A DNA stretch of 64,000 nucleotides from Hydractinia symbiolongicarpus (GCF_029227915.1 NC_079882.1:2170001-2234000); one strand, 5' to 3'; counted from the stretch's first letter, positions 35,897-47,800 are shown. Numbers and translations are program-made. Notes: generated from the letters alone by a model not told the origin.

Positions 35897-38450
35897 GATC
35901 ATGAAAAACTTGTCAAGAATTCTCCAAATTGGATGCCTTAGGGGAGCCAGTAGATGGAAAATTGATTTTGTATGAAACAGAGTTACTTAAAAAGTACTGT
36001 AATACAAAAAAAGATTCTACCAGTTTTTTTTAACTATTTTTCTCAAAATAGCTTTTGTTTTTTTTGAAAGAAATCTTCTTGGCATTATGCTACTGAGATT
36101 TATTTTAAAACAATGCTGCATCTAGCTGCTGTCAAAAGAAATATGTTCAAAAACAATTCAGCATACCATTTTAAGGTTGTAGGATTTACATAACTTGTGT
36201 TAAAATCTTAAAGAGAAATGAAAATGCTATCAGAAGTTAGAGCAAAGTTTAGTTTCACTTTATGTGCGATTTTTGTTTTTGTTAATGTGTCTGATGATGA
36301 TGATGATGATGATGATGATGTCTCTTTAATAATTATGTAATTTCTTTCTGTATAATTTCACAAGCTTGTTAAAGAAAGCAGGGACCTAAGGAGTTTATCC
36401 TTTAAACGAAAGACGGAAGGGACCTGGGAAGCTACGACAGACAACTTGCAAGGAACAACTATACAACTGTTTGCTAAACAATTTTTTAAGGCATGTCCTG
36501 TAGTAAGGTAGACCATAAATACGGCAACACAATAAGAACCTTCTTCTTTAGGTACATCAAAGTCAGATACAACAGCACTAGCTAGGTCTGCATATCTTTT
36601 AAGAAATCTTTTAACACACATGTCCATAAAACGTATGAGCTAAAAACTTAAAAGAACATGTCATATATGTTGCAACGTTGTGCTGTTGTTGTTTTTATTT
36701 GACTTAGACATGTCATGAGACATTTTCACTGCAGTTGATTTATGTGGTCATTTCTTCATAGAATATCAAATGTTTGGCTACTAACAAAGGCAGTTCTACT
36801 TAGTGTATAAATGTCAATTTTTTTACTTTTCCATAACTTTGAGCTGGAATTTGATGCTTATACTAGCTATAGCTAGCTAGCTAGCTATATACTTACAATA
36901 AATTAAATCAATTATGGTAATTAACTAGCTTAGTTTTTCCTATGGGGGCCTGCTTTTTTCTGCTTCCACGTAGATTATAGAGTTTTTTTAACGCTTGTTA
37001 TCTAAATTGTTGCACCTCAGAATTTTAGCTAAGCTAAGCTAAGCTGGCTTATCCTTCTCAAAACTATTTAATCCATCTTGTGCAACTTGGGTACAGACAG
37101 CATGTCAAAAATACATCAGGAAAAGGAGGTGCAGCGGGAACAAAAACAGTGAAATGAGACTGCACGTTACTTCCACGGTGATAATATCCCTCCCCAATCA
37201 TCCTTTCTTTCTTGCATAAGTTTCAATTCAAAAATATATTTTCACTGCTTTGGCTGCAATATTGCATTTGGATAGAATGTATTATTAATTCGAATGCATA
37301 AATTATGTAACCAAAACAAACAATTTTTTTATGTCTAAGTTCCTGAATGAAATTGTTTTTCTTTTCTTCTAATATTTTGAACATATTTATTTATTTTCAG
37401 TACAAGTTTCTAAAATATTTCCCATGTCTTTTTGTGTCTTAAAGGAGCAGGCCCCTTACCGGGAAAAACCTTGCTCTTCACTAAAAAAAGTTCAACTTGA
37501 AAAAAATTTACGAGACATGTCAATTAAAGCATTTCGGCGCATTTTCTGAAATTATAGTTATATTATTAAAATAAACAAGAAAAGTGTAAAAAATATTAAA
37601 GTCCCCTTAACCCCTGTTATGCATGCATAAACAGTGGAGTATATATATATTAAAACATTATAATATCAACAATAGACGACATTTAAAACATGACGTTAAA
37701 CGTGGATAACAAATTACCACGAAAAGTTGACGTTGCAATGTTCATTCATTGTTGGCCCTTGAATCGATTGCGGCAAGTTTAATGTTTGTACACTCCGAAA
37801 AAAATCTGCAGCACGAAGGAGAACCTGCTGCACTCACGAGACATTCCACCAAACACGAAAGCACTCCCTCCGGCAAAAAAACGTCCTAAAAACGGATTTC
37901 CATTAAAGACGTCTTTTTGCAGTCCTAAAGACGTCTTTGTAATGCATTTTAAAGACGTCTTTCAATTGCGTCTTAAATACGTCTTTTTTAGGTTATGGTT
38001 TATAACTTCTTTTTCGAGCCTTTAAAGAGTCTTTGTAAAACGTTTCTTTAATGCACCTAAAGTGCGCTGTTCACTTTTCTAACGTCTTTCTTGTGCGTCT
38101 TTTTTTAGTGACCGATAAAACGTAAACTCTGTAAGGCTGTTAAAATAACCTTTGTCATTCTTTGGTAGGATTATATTTCATCTTTTTGTAATACTATCAA
38201 TATCATAAATAAATTTATTATCAATAAAAATATACATTTTTTTATTTACAACAATCTAACTGTGGAAAGTTTATCATTTCTTGAACATGATAATTTAGTA
38301 GGCGATATTATTTCGGTTTGTCTGTTGCAATGACGATGCACACGCGGGTGTAGACAAAGAGCTAATGGATTGTAAATCTTTCCAACAGACAACTCACGAC
38401 AGAAGAAACAAACCTTCTATTAAAAGGAATAAATTTCTGTATAACACCAG
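35897..38450. other. Non-coding, repeat-poor stretch with microsatellites
   Basis: Contains a GAT trinucleotide run (36289-36320), an AGCT/TAGC run near 36875-36890 and the AAAGACGTCTTT array near 37905. A 90-codon open frame at 36358-36627 (minus) and an opposing frame on the plus strand have no recognisable domain. I would not call either a gene. Confidence 0.45.
37905..37986. repeat. Array of AAAGACGTCTTT palindromes
   Basis: Perfect palindromes at 37905-37916, 37927-37938 and 37951-37962, with an imperfect one (AAATACGTCTTT) at 37975-37986. Starts are 22-24 bp apart. Degenerate relatives (ACGTCTTT, GCGTCTTT) continue to about 38105. Confidence 0.85.
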
Positions 38451-39330
38451 TTTTATTCCCGAAAACAGAAATAGTTGCGAAAGTGGAAGATGCAATTAAA
38501 GATCTACTGTGAGAGATGCAGCCTCACGCTACAGAAAAACAAAACACCTAAGGACAATTTAAAAAAATCTGAAGAGTCTAAAGAAAGACAAAGATATCAT
38601 AATCCTACCGGCTGACAAGGGAAGAACAACGGTTATCATAAATACACCTGGCTACATCAACAAGTGCAACAAACACATTAACAACAGGCCTTACAAACTT
38701 CTTAAGAAAGATCCTACGGAAGTCATCAGAGGAGTAGCGAGAAACGTCTGAGTTAAAGAGAAAGGAATAAGCAGTATTACTAACTGAAACCTTGTGACGG
38801 ACCATCACCGCGATTATACGGACTACCAAAATTTCATAAATAGGGGAAATCCAATTCGACCAATAGTTTCCTGTACTGGAACACCGTTATCTAACCTATC
38901 AAAATTTATTGCTTCTATCCTCAGCAAATTTACAGCAAGTGACCATAGCAATAACTCAAAAGAATTCTCGGAATACATCAGAGAAATGAAGATAGCAGAC
39001 GACGAATGCATGATATCTTTTAATGTAACATCACTTCACACAAATGTTCTCATAAAAGACACCTTCAACATCATTAAAGACCTTATCAAAAACGATGCTG
39101 TGAATTCGATTCGATGAAAAGACAAAGATTCCAGTACCGGATTTTCTGCGTTTGGTTAGCTTGTTCTAACCAAAACATTGCATCTGTTTAATAAGAACTT
39201 CTAGACTCAAACAGACGGAGTTGCCATGGGAGGTCCTGCATTATCAGTAGTTGCAAAAGTATACATGCAAGCACATGAGAGTCATTTAATTGCATTTCTT
39301 TTAGTCGCCAGATCATTGTTGCGCTTAAAC
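38450..39330 (+). pseudogene. Penelope-like reverse transcriptase fragment, decayed
   Basis: In several frames it reads as a Penelope-type RT: IVAKVEDAIKDL near 38475, IIILPADKGR near 38600, YKLLKKDPTEV near 38695, NPIRPIVSCTG near 38850, the motif A region SFNVTSLHTNV near 39018 (family usually FDV-x-SL-TN), and DGVAMGGPALSVV near 39220. Multiple stops and shifts separate these pieces. No C-terminal endonuclease follows on this strand. Confidence 0.75.
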
Positions 39331-39895
39331 CTCGATGTTAGAAGCAGTTTATTCTGTTATTTGCTGGAATACATATACTCATCGTCTGATATTTTAATGA
39401 AATTATAATGCCAAGACTTTTATTTTTTTGCATTGACGGAATAATCATCTAGAAGATGTTTTATGAAGTTCTCAATGGTATAATCAACTCGCTCAAAGAG
39501 GTTCGAAATTCTTAATCAGTTCCCATCACAGTACTTTCTTTTCCACAAACATGAAATATAAGTGCCTTTAGCAAACTCTCCAAGATGTAAAAATCATTCA
39601 GTTGATATGCTGATGTTCGAACCAGAAAAGAGTTCTTCTGCTTCATCGTTATGTTCTTCTTTTACCACTAGCCATGACTTTCTCTCGTTCAGAAGTATCC
39701 CACATACTCGCTATATTGTAGAACTCGATCCCGCCATTGCCTCAGTTTTTTAAATATTTCTATCCCAATCAAATCGTCTGCTTAAGTTGACTGGATCAAC
39801 TTCTTTTCGCCTGTGAGATCTTTTGTAGACGTAAGCAATGACATCAACCCGATGGCATACATGGTTGTAACAAATTCACCTTTAACATAGTATGC
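39331..39895. other. Region between Penelope fragments
   Basis: No recognisable gene. It may include remains of the flanking Penelope-like copies. Confidence 0.4.
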
Positions 39896-39931
39896 AAGAA
39901 AACAATGTAATATGTTTATTTTAGCAATATA

Positions 39932-39956
39932 TTTCGAAGTATTACTTCATCATCAG
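39932..39956 (-). ncRNA. Hammerhead-ribozyme-like core
   Basis: The minus strand reads CTGATGA (39956-39950), a five-base-pair stem with a three-base loop (GAAGT aat ACTTC), then GAAA (39935-39932). This is the conserved hammerhead core order. It sits about 140 bp downstream of the GIY-YIG stop, where Penelope-like elements are known to carry hammerhead motifs. Stems I and III look weak, so self-cleavage is uncertain. Confidence 0.5.
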
Positions 39957-40094
39957 GCTATACGTAAAAGTATATAAACAGTAAAACTGCTAAATAAAAA
40001 GTATTCACATCACATATCAACATTTACCTACATACACTATACACAAGTAAAAAGGTATTAAATGATTAAAACTCCCATGAGGGATAAGTCATAA

Positions 40095-40640
40095 TTAAAC
40101 TTTTATTACTAATTCACGGTTTTTAAACTCGTCCTTTGTGTTTATTTTAGGCTTTATTTGCCGAATGAAAAGTGCCTCCAGTGTCATTAAATGATATTCC
40201 GACTTAATCGATTTTGCCATTATTTCTGCATGATTGATTGATAGCTCCACATTACATGTCTTGAAATGACGTCCCACAGCAGTATATTTATGCTCTTTGA
40301 TACGGGTTAGAAGATGTCGGGTAGTCTGCCCCACATAACACGATAGACATCGTGAACACGTTATTTTGTACATTAAACCGCTTTGCATATGCTTCGCCAC
40401 AAGTGCTTTCAATGATGGTAGAACTGATTTTATATTCTTAATTGTAGAGACAATTTTGCATGGTGCATTGATGCGTTTTAACGAGCGTTTAAATTTCTCC
40501 GTCACCTTCCCTTGATATTGAAGAAAAACAAGTTTTCTCTCTGCTTCATCGTCGTTACTTTCTTCTACCGTAGGTGGTTTCGGTCGGTATATCTTTTCCA
40601 GGGTCTTCTCGATAATTTCTTCGTAAAACGATGGAGGGTA
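40095..40640 (-). pseudogene. Penelope GIY-YIG endonuclease half
   Basis: Reads on the minus strand from a linker (PSFYEEIIEKTLEKIY) into GLMYKITCSRCLSCYVGQTT, with the GIY-YIG equivalents (MYKI...CYVG) and a zinc-like Cys pair, then RTRIKEH-type sequence (LLTRIKEHKY) and a conserved Glu near LMTLEALFI. It stops at 40095. This is the C-terminal domain of Penelope-like elements, which in the intact family follows the RT on the same strand. Confidence 0.85.
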
Positions 40641-41505
40641 CTTGTTATGGTTTAACTAAACAACCACGAAAATACGTCATCGAAACTTTAACTTTGGGTC
40701 CAAAAAACGCAGTGATGCAGAGTTTTGACAAAAATGAGGTGCTCTCGGAGTTAGATGACTTATTGAGATTTTGCAGGAAACAAGAGGTTGGCGAAGAAGT
40801 TATAACAGACATTAATGTTAAAGCGTTGACATACATCAAAAACTGCAAAAAACAGAAAACACCCAGGAACGTCCAAATGACTCGTAAATATCTTAAAGAA
40901 AATGATTTGCTAGCTGCTCCCTTTGATAAGGGTATAGGCATTTGCTTAATGAAAACTGATACATACAACCGAAAACTTGACGAAATTATAAACCTTCCAC
41001 AATTTGAGAAGCATGCGAAAACGCGAAAAAACGAAAAACATCCGGTACTAAAAGAAGAGGAAAAGATAGTCCACATGCTGAAGGAACTCAAAGATCAGAA
41101 TAAAATAACTGAAAAACCCTTTGACAAACTAAAACCAACCAGAAGTCAACCACCCAGACTTTACGGCTTGGCAAAGGTACACAAACCTCTTAACACCACT
41201 TAGACCCGTCTTGTCGATGCCCGGTTCAGCGTACTACCGCGTGGCAAAACAGGTAGCTGACTGGCTTTCAGTAGTGAAGGAATGTCAAATAAATTCGTCA
41301 ACACAATCGATATCACAAAGTTTGAAAGATATACATCTAGATGATAACGAAGAAATGATAAGCTTCGACGTTTCGTCTTTATATACCAATGTCCCAGTAG
41401 AGGAAGCGATTAACTACTGCGCTGACATGTTGTTTTCAGATAGGTACGAAAAGCCACCGGTATCAAAGGAACACTATGCTATTTCCTTTCCACCACCAAC
41501 AAAAG
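40631..41505 (+). pseudogene. Penelope RT N-terminal half (inverted)
   Basis: The frame 40631-41203 reads AAPFDKGIGICLM and QPPRLYGLAKVHKP. A one-base break near 41203 shifts it to 41211 onward (RPVLSMPG, motif A SFDVSSLYTNVPV). It ends abruptly near 41505, before the catalytic YADD block, where unrelated minus-strand RT sequence begins. Confidence 0.85.
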
Positions 41506-41518
41506 TCTGACAGGCTTG

Positions 41519-42240
41519 TTATAAAAATTTGACAGATGTATATGTAGCAACTTCTGGACACAGCATTTCGGAGTTATGGAGGAGAACAGCTCTATTATTC
41601 GTGTTAAAGGCATTCGAAGCATCTATTTTTATGAATCCTTCAACAAATCCGTCTTCTTGAAACAAATCAACAAAAGCATAAATAGCCTCACTTCCTGCCT
41701 CAATACCAGCGCATAATTGTTGGCATTGGTTAACAACATCTTGTTTTACCACGTGCATTATTGATTTCGCCAATTCCAATGGGTCTTAAATCAGGTGATT
41801 TATTACATGGAACAAGTCTACAAGCAGCCACAACAGACAAATCTTCTCCCTCCACTTTCCTAGAACAAATTTTGCATGTCATGCAATTGCATTTGTGTCA
41901 TGCAATTGCATGACACAAATCATCAGAAACCAATCCACACCCCATTTCCACCAATTATTTTTCGCCAACTATCTACATCAAAAGCTGGAAGGACCAGATG
42001 CGATCAAATGGCTAATAATGCAATCAAATATCACTGCTCCTTTTTGCCTGGTCCCCGGAGCAACAATTTTTCATACATAGGCTGTGCAATGTTTCGCAAG
42101 ACATTTCATAGTATCTTCCGTTAGCTGAAAAGTTCCATGTTTTTCTACGTTTTTCAATAAAAAACGTGTGGAAGGATTAACTTTGCCAGCCATCAATAAA
42201 CGGAGAAACGTTTTGATAATTCTTCGGAATCGTTATCATT
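41519..42240 (-). pseudogene. Reverse transcriptase fragment, DIRS-like
   Basis: On the minus strand, pieces read FDVDSWRK, NKSPDLRPIGIGE (near 41790), QLCAGIEAGSEA and IKIDASNAFNT, a motif A region, up to TYTSVKF near 41525. Frames shift between pieces. This set resembles reverse transcriptases of tyrosine-recombinase (DIRS-type) elements as I know them. I see no recombinase here. Confidence 0.5.
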
Positions 42241-43239
42241 TGTTTTTCCATGATTTATAAACCCCTGATAGACAACACCAAAGCGAAAGTTTATTTATAG
42301 CGATAATATGAAGAGAAGCGGAAAATAAAGAACATTTTGTGCAGCCACACGATAATTTCTGGAATATGATTGGTTGATAAAGTTTTCGGTTCCAATCCGT
42401 TCCGTTCTAATCTGAATTTTAAGGGATGTCAACTTTGCCTGCACACAGGAGCAGAAAGAGTATAAAAACAAATGAATAGTCACCGGACGATTACAGTCCT
42501 GTAAACTCCACTATCTTTAAACTCTTGGCAGCAAAAACGGGTTGTTTTTTATCTGTTGCTATCTGCTGCTGACTTTTTTCTTGTTTTCTCTTATTCTTCC
42601 GCGGATTTTTTTCTACTTTCCGCGGCCCTGTACCGTACCCTAACGCCGATAAGAGAGAGGAACCCGGGCTATAGCGGTTTTTAAACTTTTTTTAAGCATG
42701 GTGCACAATTTTTGGAACGTGTTTTAACACTTATAAAAAAGGTATGGATGGCTACCTAAGCTAAGCACTAAAAAACAGGATATGAGTTATAAGAAAACCG
42801 ATTTTTTAACGATAAAGGTGCAAAAAATGAGATCCTTTGTTGGTATATATTTAAAAACCTTTTTGAATGTTTGCATTTTTTCTGCCGTAAAAGCACTTCC
42901 ATCTCTATAACAACCAAGTACGTGTTCCCAGCTGTGTGTGCTTTTGACCAATTGCATATGCTGCAACTGGCAAACAATCTTTTTAATTGATATGGGACCA
43001 GCAGCCAGCTTGTTACCCACTTGCAAGGGGCTTCTACATCACCCAAGCGCCCTCCTTCCTATTCGGGGACATTTTGCTACTGATTTTCCTATATTATAGA
43101 CCTTGGGGATCAGAGTTGTTTCGCATTACTCTGTGCAAACAACTGCTTCCAAATGCAAATGTGAAGCATTTTCCAAAAGTCACCTAGAAACTCGCTGTTC
43201 ATTCTGGCCCTCTCAACCTAGTACCAAGTAATTTTTTCC
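42241..43239. other. Unassigned stretch, TE-like
   Basis: Two overlapping minus-strand frames near 42768-43046 could be TE remnants but have no recognisable domain. No host gene seen. Confidence 0.4.
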
Positions 43240-44100
43240 TCCTTTCGTTTTTAGTGCATGCTCCTTTAAATGTTGCGTTATTTAGCAAACTACTACTGTC
43301 TCACCCTGATCGGATATTGGTTAATTTTTCCATTGAGAGCAGCACCTAAAAATGACGGTACTATTCAGGTAGTTTTAGATTTTTCCTTCCCACATTAGCT
43401 TTCAGTTAATGATGGAATTTCTAATGCTACTTGGTTAGTTACTCATCATTTGATGATGCTCTTGACATGGTTGTCATCTTAGATGGAATGTTTTTTAGCC
43501 AAAATACAGTATATAGATATTAAACATACCTTTCGTTTATGTCCAGTTCACCAGGATGATTGTCTTCTACTAGAATACAGATGGGAGGGGCAATATTTTT
43601 TCATGTTGTACTCCTTTTTGGGGGTAGGCCCTTTTACCTTCAATCACTTTGCAGACTTGCTACCACTGAATTCTTCAGTCACTTATTCAACATTTTCCTA
43701 ACTACCTTATGACTTTATCACAGGTGATCAGTCATGCGCAGAACTCATCAAGTTGATTAAAAAGGTTTTTTAGGACTTAGAGGTGCCATTGATAAAATTG
43801 TGGGACCGTCGCAGGTGATTACTTTTTATAGGCATAGAAGTCAATACTGCCTATTTGGAACCATTCACCACAGGATATATTTTAAGCTCTTTTGTCCCCT
43901 TTAAGAGTATGGGAAGACAGGAAAAAAGCTCCTTTCTCTTATTGGTGAGTTATCATTCGGATGTAAGGTGGTCAAGTGTGGTCGGATTTTTTTGTGGCGG
44001 TTGATTGACTGATGCTTCACATTAAGACCTGGGGGAATTTACAATAGGAAATGGTTTTCTAACCTTTTCATAACTCGAATAGAATAATGGGGTGCAAAAT
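43240..44100 (+). pseudogene. DIRS-type reverse transcriptase, decayed
   Basis: The plus strand reads APLNVALFSKLL, then FRLCPVHQDDCLLLEYRW followed by EGQYFF and FNHFADLL (43540-43660), then LIKKVF and GIEVNTAYLEP near 43820. These are the RT blocks of DIRS-like retrotransposons. Stops and frame changes are frequent and the YLDD box is not visible. Confidence 0.6.
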
Positions 44101-44151
44101 GGGTTGATGCTTAAATTACTATCTACACAGAAAACAAAACCATTGTGCACA

Positions 44152-44226
44152 TAAAAGGCCTCGTAAAATTCTTACACCTGCAAGAGCCCTTTCTTGCAGG
44201 TGTAACAATATCATGAGGCCTTTTGT
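44152..44226. repeat. Long imperfect hairpin
   Basis: AAAAGGCCTC and TTACACCTGCAAGA on the left pair with TCTTGCAGGTGTAA and GAGGCCTTTT on the right around a loop of about 5-6 bases. A few unpaired bases lie mid-stem. It could be a tiny foldback element or a structured transcript. No reading frame crosses it sensibly. Confidence 0.7.
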
Positions 44227-44229
44227 AGT

Positions 44230-45008
44230 TGTTCTTTTTCTTTATTCCCAACCATAGCCAACCATAGAAATAAAACTTCAATTGTGTGTCACCTCTGCAA
44301 TTAAAGTGTACTTGTGTGGTATACAATACCAAAGCTTAGTTTCCGGATTTTCAGAGAAAATATCAGATATGAGTATACTATTTTATGTGTTGAGGGGACG
44401 AAAATACCATTATATATCACGGAGTCTCCAGGAGATCACCCATCACATCACCTCACTCACATAAAATGTTGAAATTTATTGATAAATCCAGATTTACACG
44501 TTCTAATTAAGCTTGTGGAAATGTATGGTCATTTCTTGAAGAGAAATTAAGAAAGTAAAAGGTAAAAAAATCTGTATGAATAACAATATTTTTTTAAGTA
44601 CCTAATGATATCCATTGTTTTAATGTTGTCACTATTAGTCACCATTAAACTTTCTGTAATTTAATTTACACATGTATTTATTTATCACAAATATTTATAC
44701 AGGATGGCCATTTAAAGGTTAGTAAAATATACAATACATATATGTAACAAAATTTCTGTTCTTCCATGGATCCTCTTTCATTATTGTTTGTTCCAGAAGT
44801 AGTTAAAGAGTTTAATTAATGATTCCAGTTACCACTTTCTTAAACATGTGTTAAAATTCCCTGTTTTGACCACTGCTTGAACTTTTATTATGTTTATTCC
44901 CATACACTAAAACATCAGTTAAAGGTTTATCATTTCTTGAACATAATTGTTTATTGTTTTGTATAATTATTTATATGATTAATATAATAATTATGTAATT
45001 TTGAAAAT
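44230..45008. other. AT-rich, nothing recognised
   Basis: No gene or element boundaries visible. A phrase TTTATCATTTCTTGAACAT near 44928 recurs near 38272, so part of this is dispersed repeat. Confidence 0.45.
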
Positions 45009-45013
45009 TTTAA

Positions 45014-46275
45014 CAGGCCTTGTCATGAGCAAATAACCTCCCGAGCAATTATTTGCTTGCGTCAGAGTGTCCACGCGAGAAATTTTGCTCGCCATATTTT
45101 TCGCTAAAAAAACTTTACATTTAGTCTCTCAGGGCGTCTTTTTCAGGAGAGGCGTGCGCCTTGGCACACACCTAAATAGTTTCAGGCGTGTGATTGAAAT
45201 GCCTGTCACATTTCCAGTTTGGTCCGACATGTCCGTGGCTCGCTTAGAACTTTTGTTGGTTAAAACGTCCGATAGATTTCCGTCTTGGTCGGACACTTTT
45301 AGATCTCAGAATTATTGAATAGTCCTGGTCCTTGAAATCCATGAGGAAGCCTATTCATAGCCAACCTGACCATCTTAGCTAATTCACCGACTCCTGACTT
45401 AGTTAAAAAACAACGTAGACATAAATCTCTTTTGCCTGGCCCCTTCGTCGTTGGTAACCAGGTTTTACACAAAAAATCCAGCCATGCGGTTCTTAACTAA
45501 TGCGGAGGTGAACGTCGACGGAGCACGGATGACGCAAGTCTGCAAAACTGCACTTACAGGCGGAACAGACAATTTATCATGGATTTAATTGTAGATAATT
45601 TCTTCATTTGACAAAACAATTGGAAACCATACAGGTCCAAATTTAATGGATTATTTTCTTTATGCCGCAACTGTTATTCAAACAATTTTAAAAACGAAAC
45701 CCACGTGTGGTATAATTTTTTTTTCTGTATAAATTTTATGTACCTGAAGTTTTATTTAAACCATGCAGATAAAGATTTTTTTTTAATTTGAAATTGAAGC
45801 ATATTTTTTTCTATTTGCTGAAAAATAAACAATAAATTTATGAAAACAACAGTATAGTCATGCATACTATTTCGGACATGTAGAAAAGGAAGTTAAGATA
45901 GAGAGAGTCGCTATACCGGTAGACGCTCGATCATCGTGTTTGGGGTTCACGATTTAAAACGTCCCCCACTTTTCTACTGCAAAATGAATGCGCAACAAAG
46001 ATTAACCTTAATGCCCGTATCGCACGCGTTTTACAAAATGGCGAATGAACTTTTGCATGATGGGTGGAAAATAATCACACCAAATATCTTTTCAGTTTCA
46101 GGTTGAGTGTTTGTGCAGGAATTTTACTTAAAAGACCAATCAATTCTTGAGAAAAACGTTTACACTTATCTCAAAATGTTAATATTTACGCGAGCAATAG
46201 AATGCTCGGGTAACGAGCATTTACGCGAGCACAGCGCAGGCGCGAGCAATTACTCGCAACTCATGGCAAGGCCTG
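45014..46275. mobile_element. Non-autonomous DNA transposon, TTTAA target duplication
   Basis: The left end CAGGCCTTGTCATGAG and the right end CTCATGGCAAGGCCTG are inverted repeats with one mismatch. TTTAA flanks both sides (45009-45013, 46276-46280). GCGAGCAATT/GCTCGCG motifs recur near both ends as subterminal repeats. No transposase frame is present in its 1,262 bp. The TIR family is not one I can name. Confidence 0.8.
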
Positions 46276-46547
46276 TTTAATTACCATAATTGGTTAATTC
46301 TAACATATTCTTATGAATTGCGATTCTCTGTAATTATATATCGTCCAATAAATATCCAACATTATTTTCTTTGCTCGATGATGAGAGAAATATCTCCCAA
46401 ACGTCGCCTACTAGGTTCGAGAAATAAGAAGATCTATTTTTTGGTTAAGTGCAATTTGTGGAAGAATTTTGGAAATTTTAGCATGGTTTTAATGTTACAA
46501 ACATACAATCACCATTTGCTCTTAAAAATACTTTAGTAAATACCCTA

Positions 46548-47798
46548 CCGTATTTTCCGGTATATAACCCACACATCGTATAACCCGCGGCTCAGCTTTT
46601 TTAGGGAGTTTTAAACTAGATGCTCTCAGATAGCCCGCACCTTTGTATAACCCGCATAAAATTTCAATCAATGTGTTTTACTTATCTGCACCTTTGCATA
46701 ACCCGCATTGTGTTAAGAAAAAAATCCAGCGGATTTTTACTTACCTGAATCATTTTATAAGCATGTGCGTGTGTGTTCTGTTTTCTTTCATGCAAGGAAC
46801 CGAATGTTTGAACTAGCGACTCTCTTAGTCTTAACTTCCTTGTCTCCGATTGCCGAAATAATAATGAATTAAAATTAATTTGACAAGTCGATCTTCCGCT
46901 AATTCCGACAGTACTGAATCAGACAATGCGAGGTTTTTTATTATTTGTAGACATTAGTTTCAGCCTATAATAACCCTTGCTTCCTGCAATTAAACAAACA
47001 AACAAATAAAAAAACACGCTATCTGGTTAAAACCTAAAATAAAATCTCTGTTTTTATGTATATTTAGGTTTTTTTGGCATAAAAATAAACATAATAATTA
47101 TCACCGATTGTCTGTAACAGCAATGTATGGAATGTTCTTTTCTAATGTTTATAGAATTTTGTTATCCATTTATATCTCAGCAATCACAGTGTGCATGATA
47201 AAATGAATGGTGGCAATTGGGAGGAGATAGTTGCATGTCTCTTGTTAAATGTATTTTATATTTATTTTTGATATTTTCAGTGGCCACCAGTTGCTTAAAG
47301 GTAGCGAAGATAAAAGAAGAAAATTATTATCTATACTTTAATTTTAACATTGTTCAATATTTTTAACAGGAATTAATAATTAAGTCCTGGGCACTAAGTT
47401 GTGAAATACGTGTCAATTAAACCTAAAAATGATACCTGCTATATTGCTCTATTATGAGACGCAAATCATTTCAATGTGCTCAATGTGATTGCGAAGATAT
47501 AAATAGATTAGAATTACATTCAACACAAAAGAAAAATGATCTTCAGAATTGTGTTTCAGAGAGAGCTCGTAATATTAGCACTGGCAAGCAATAGTATAGC
47601 GCATGTAATTATATCAATGTACGTATTTTATCCCATCAGCACTATTTTCTTTATTAAATGTATAAACTTTAAATTTCACAATAAATGGCAGAAAATATAA
47701 AACTTATCACACAACTCGCACCACATTATAACCCGCACCAACGGTGGAAGTCGTAAAAATCAACTTATAACCTGCGGGTTATATACCGGAAAATACGG
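46548..47798. mobile_element. Non-autonomous DNA transposon, CCGTATTTTCCGG TIR, TA duplication
   Basis: Perfect terminal inverted repeats of at least 22 bp (CCGTATTTTCCGGTATATAA at 46548, inverted at the right end), flanked by TA. TATAACCCGCA-type motifs repeat inside the left end (46577, 46643, 46697) and the right end (47727, 47766). No coding capacity seen in 1,251 bp. Confidence 0.85.
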
Positions 47799-47800
47799 TA

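Larger units (their letters stand above)
39900..41505 (-). mobile_element. Penelope-like element with internal inversion
   Basis: The 3' half lies on the minus strand: linker from about 40640, GIY-YIG endonuclease ending at 40095, then the hammerhead-like motif. The 5' half (RT N-terminal region through motif A) lies on the plus strand from about 40640 to 41505. The two halves meet near 40640 with the 5'-most RT sequence at the junction. The catalytic half of the RT is missing. This matches a 5'-inverted insertion. Confidence 0.75.

Noticed and set aside
36358-36627. 90-codon minus-strand frame and a possible plus-strand exon (36372-36510)
   Set aside because: Both readings look moderately protein-like but share no domain I know, and the splice signals are weak. 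Left unannotated as a gene.
45067-45318. 83-codon frame inside the TTTAA element
   Set aside because: No domain, and it sits within a non-autonomous transposon; a chance frame.
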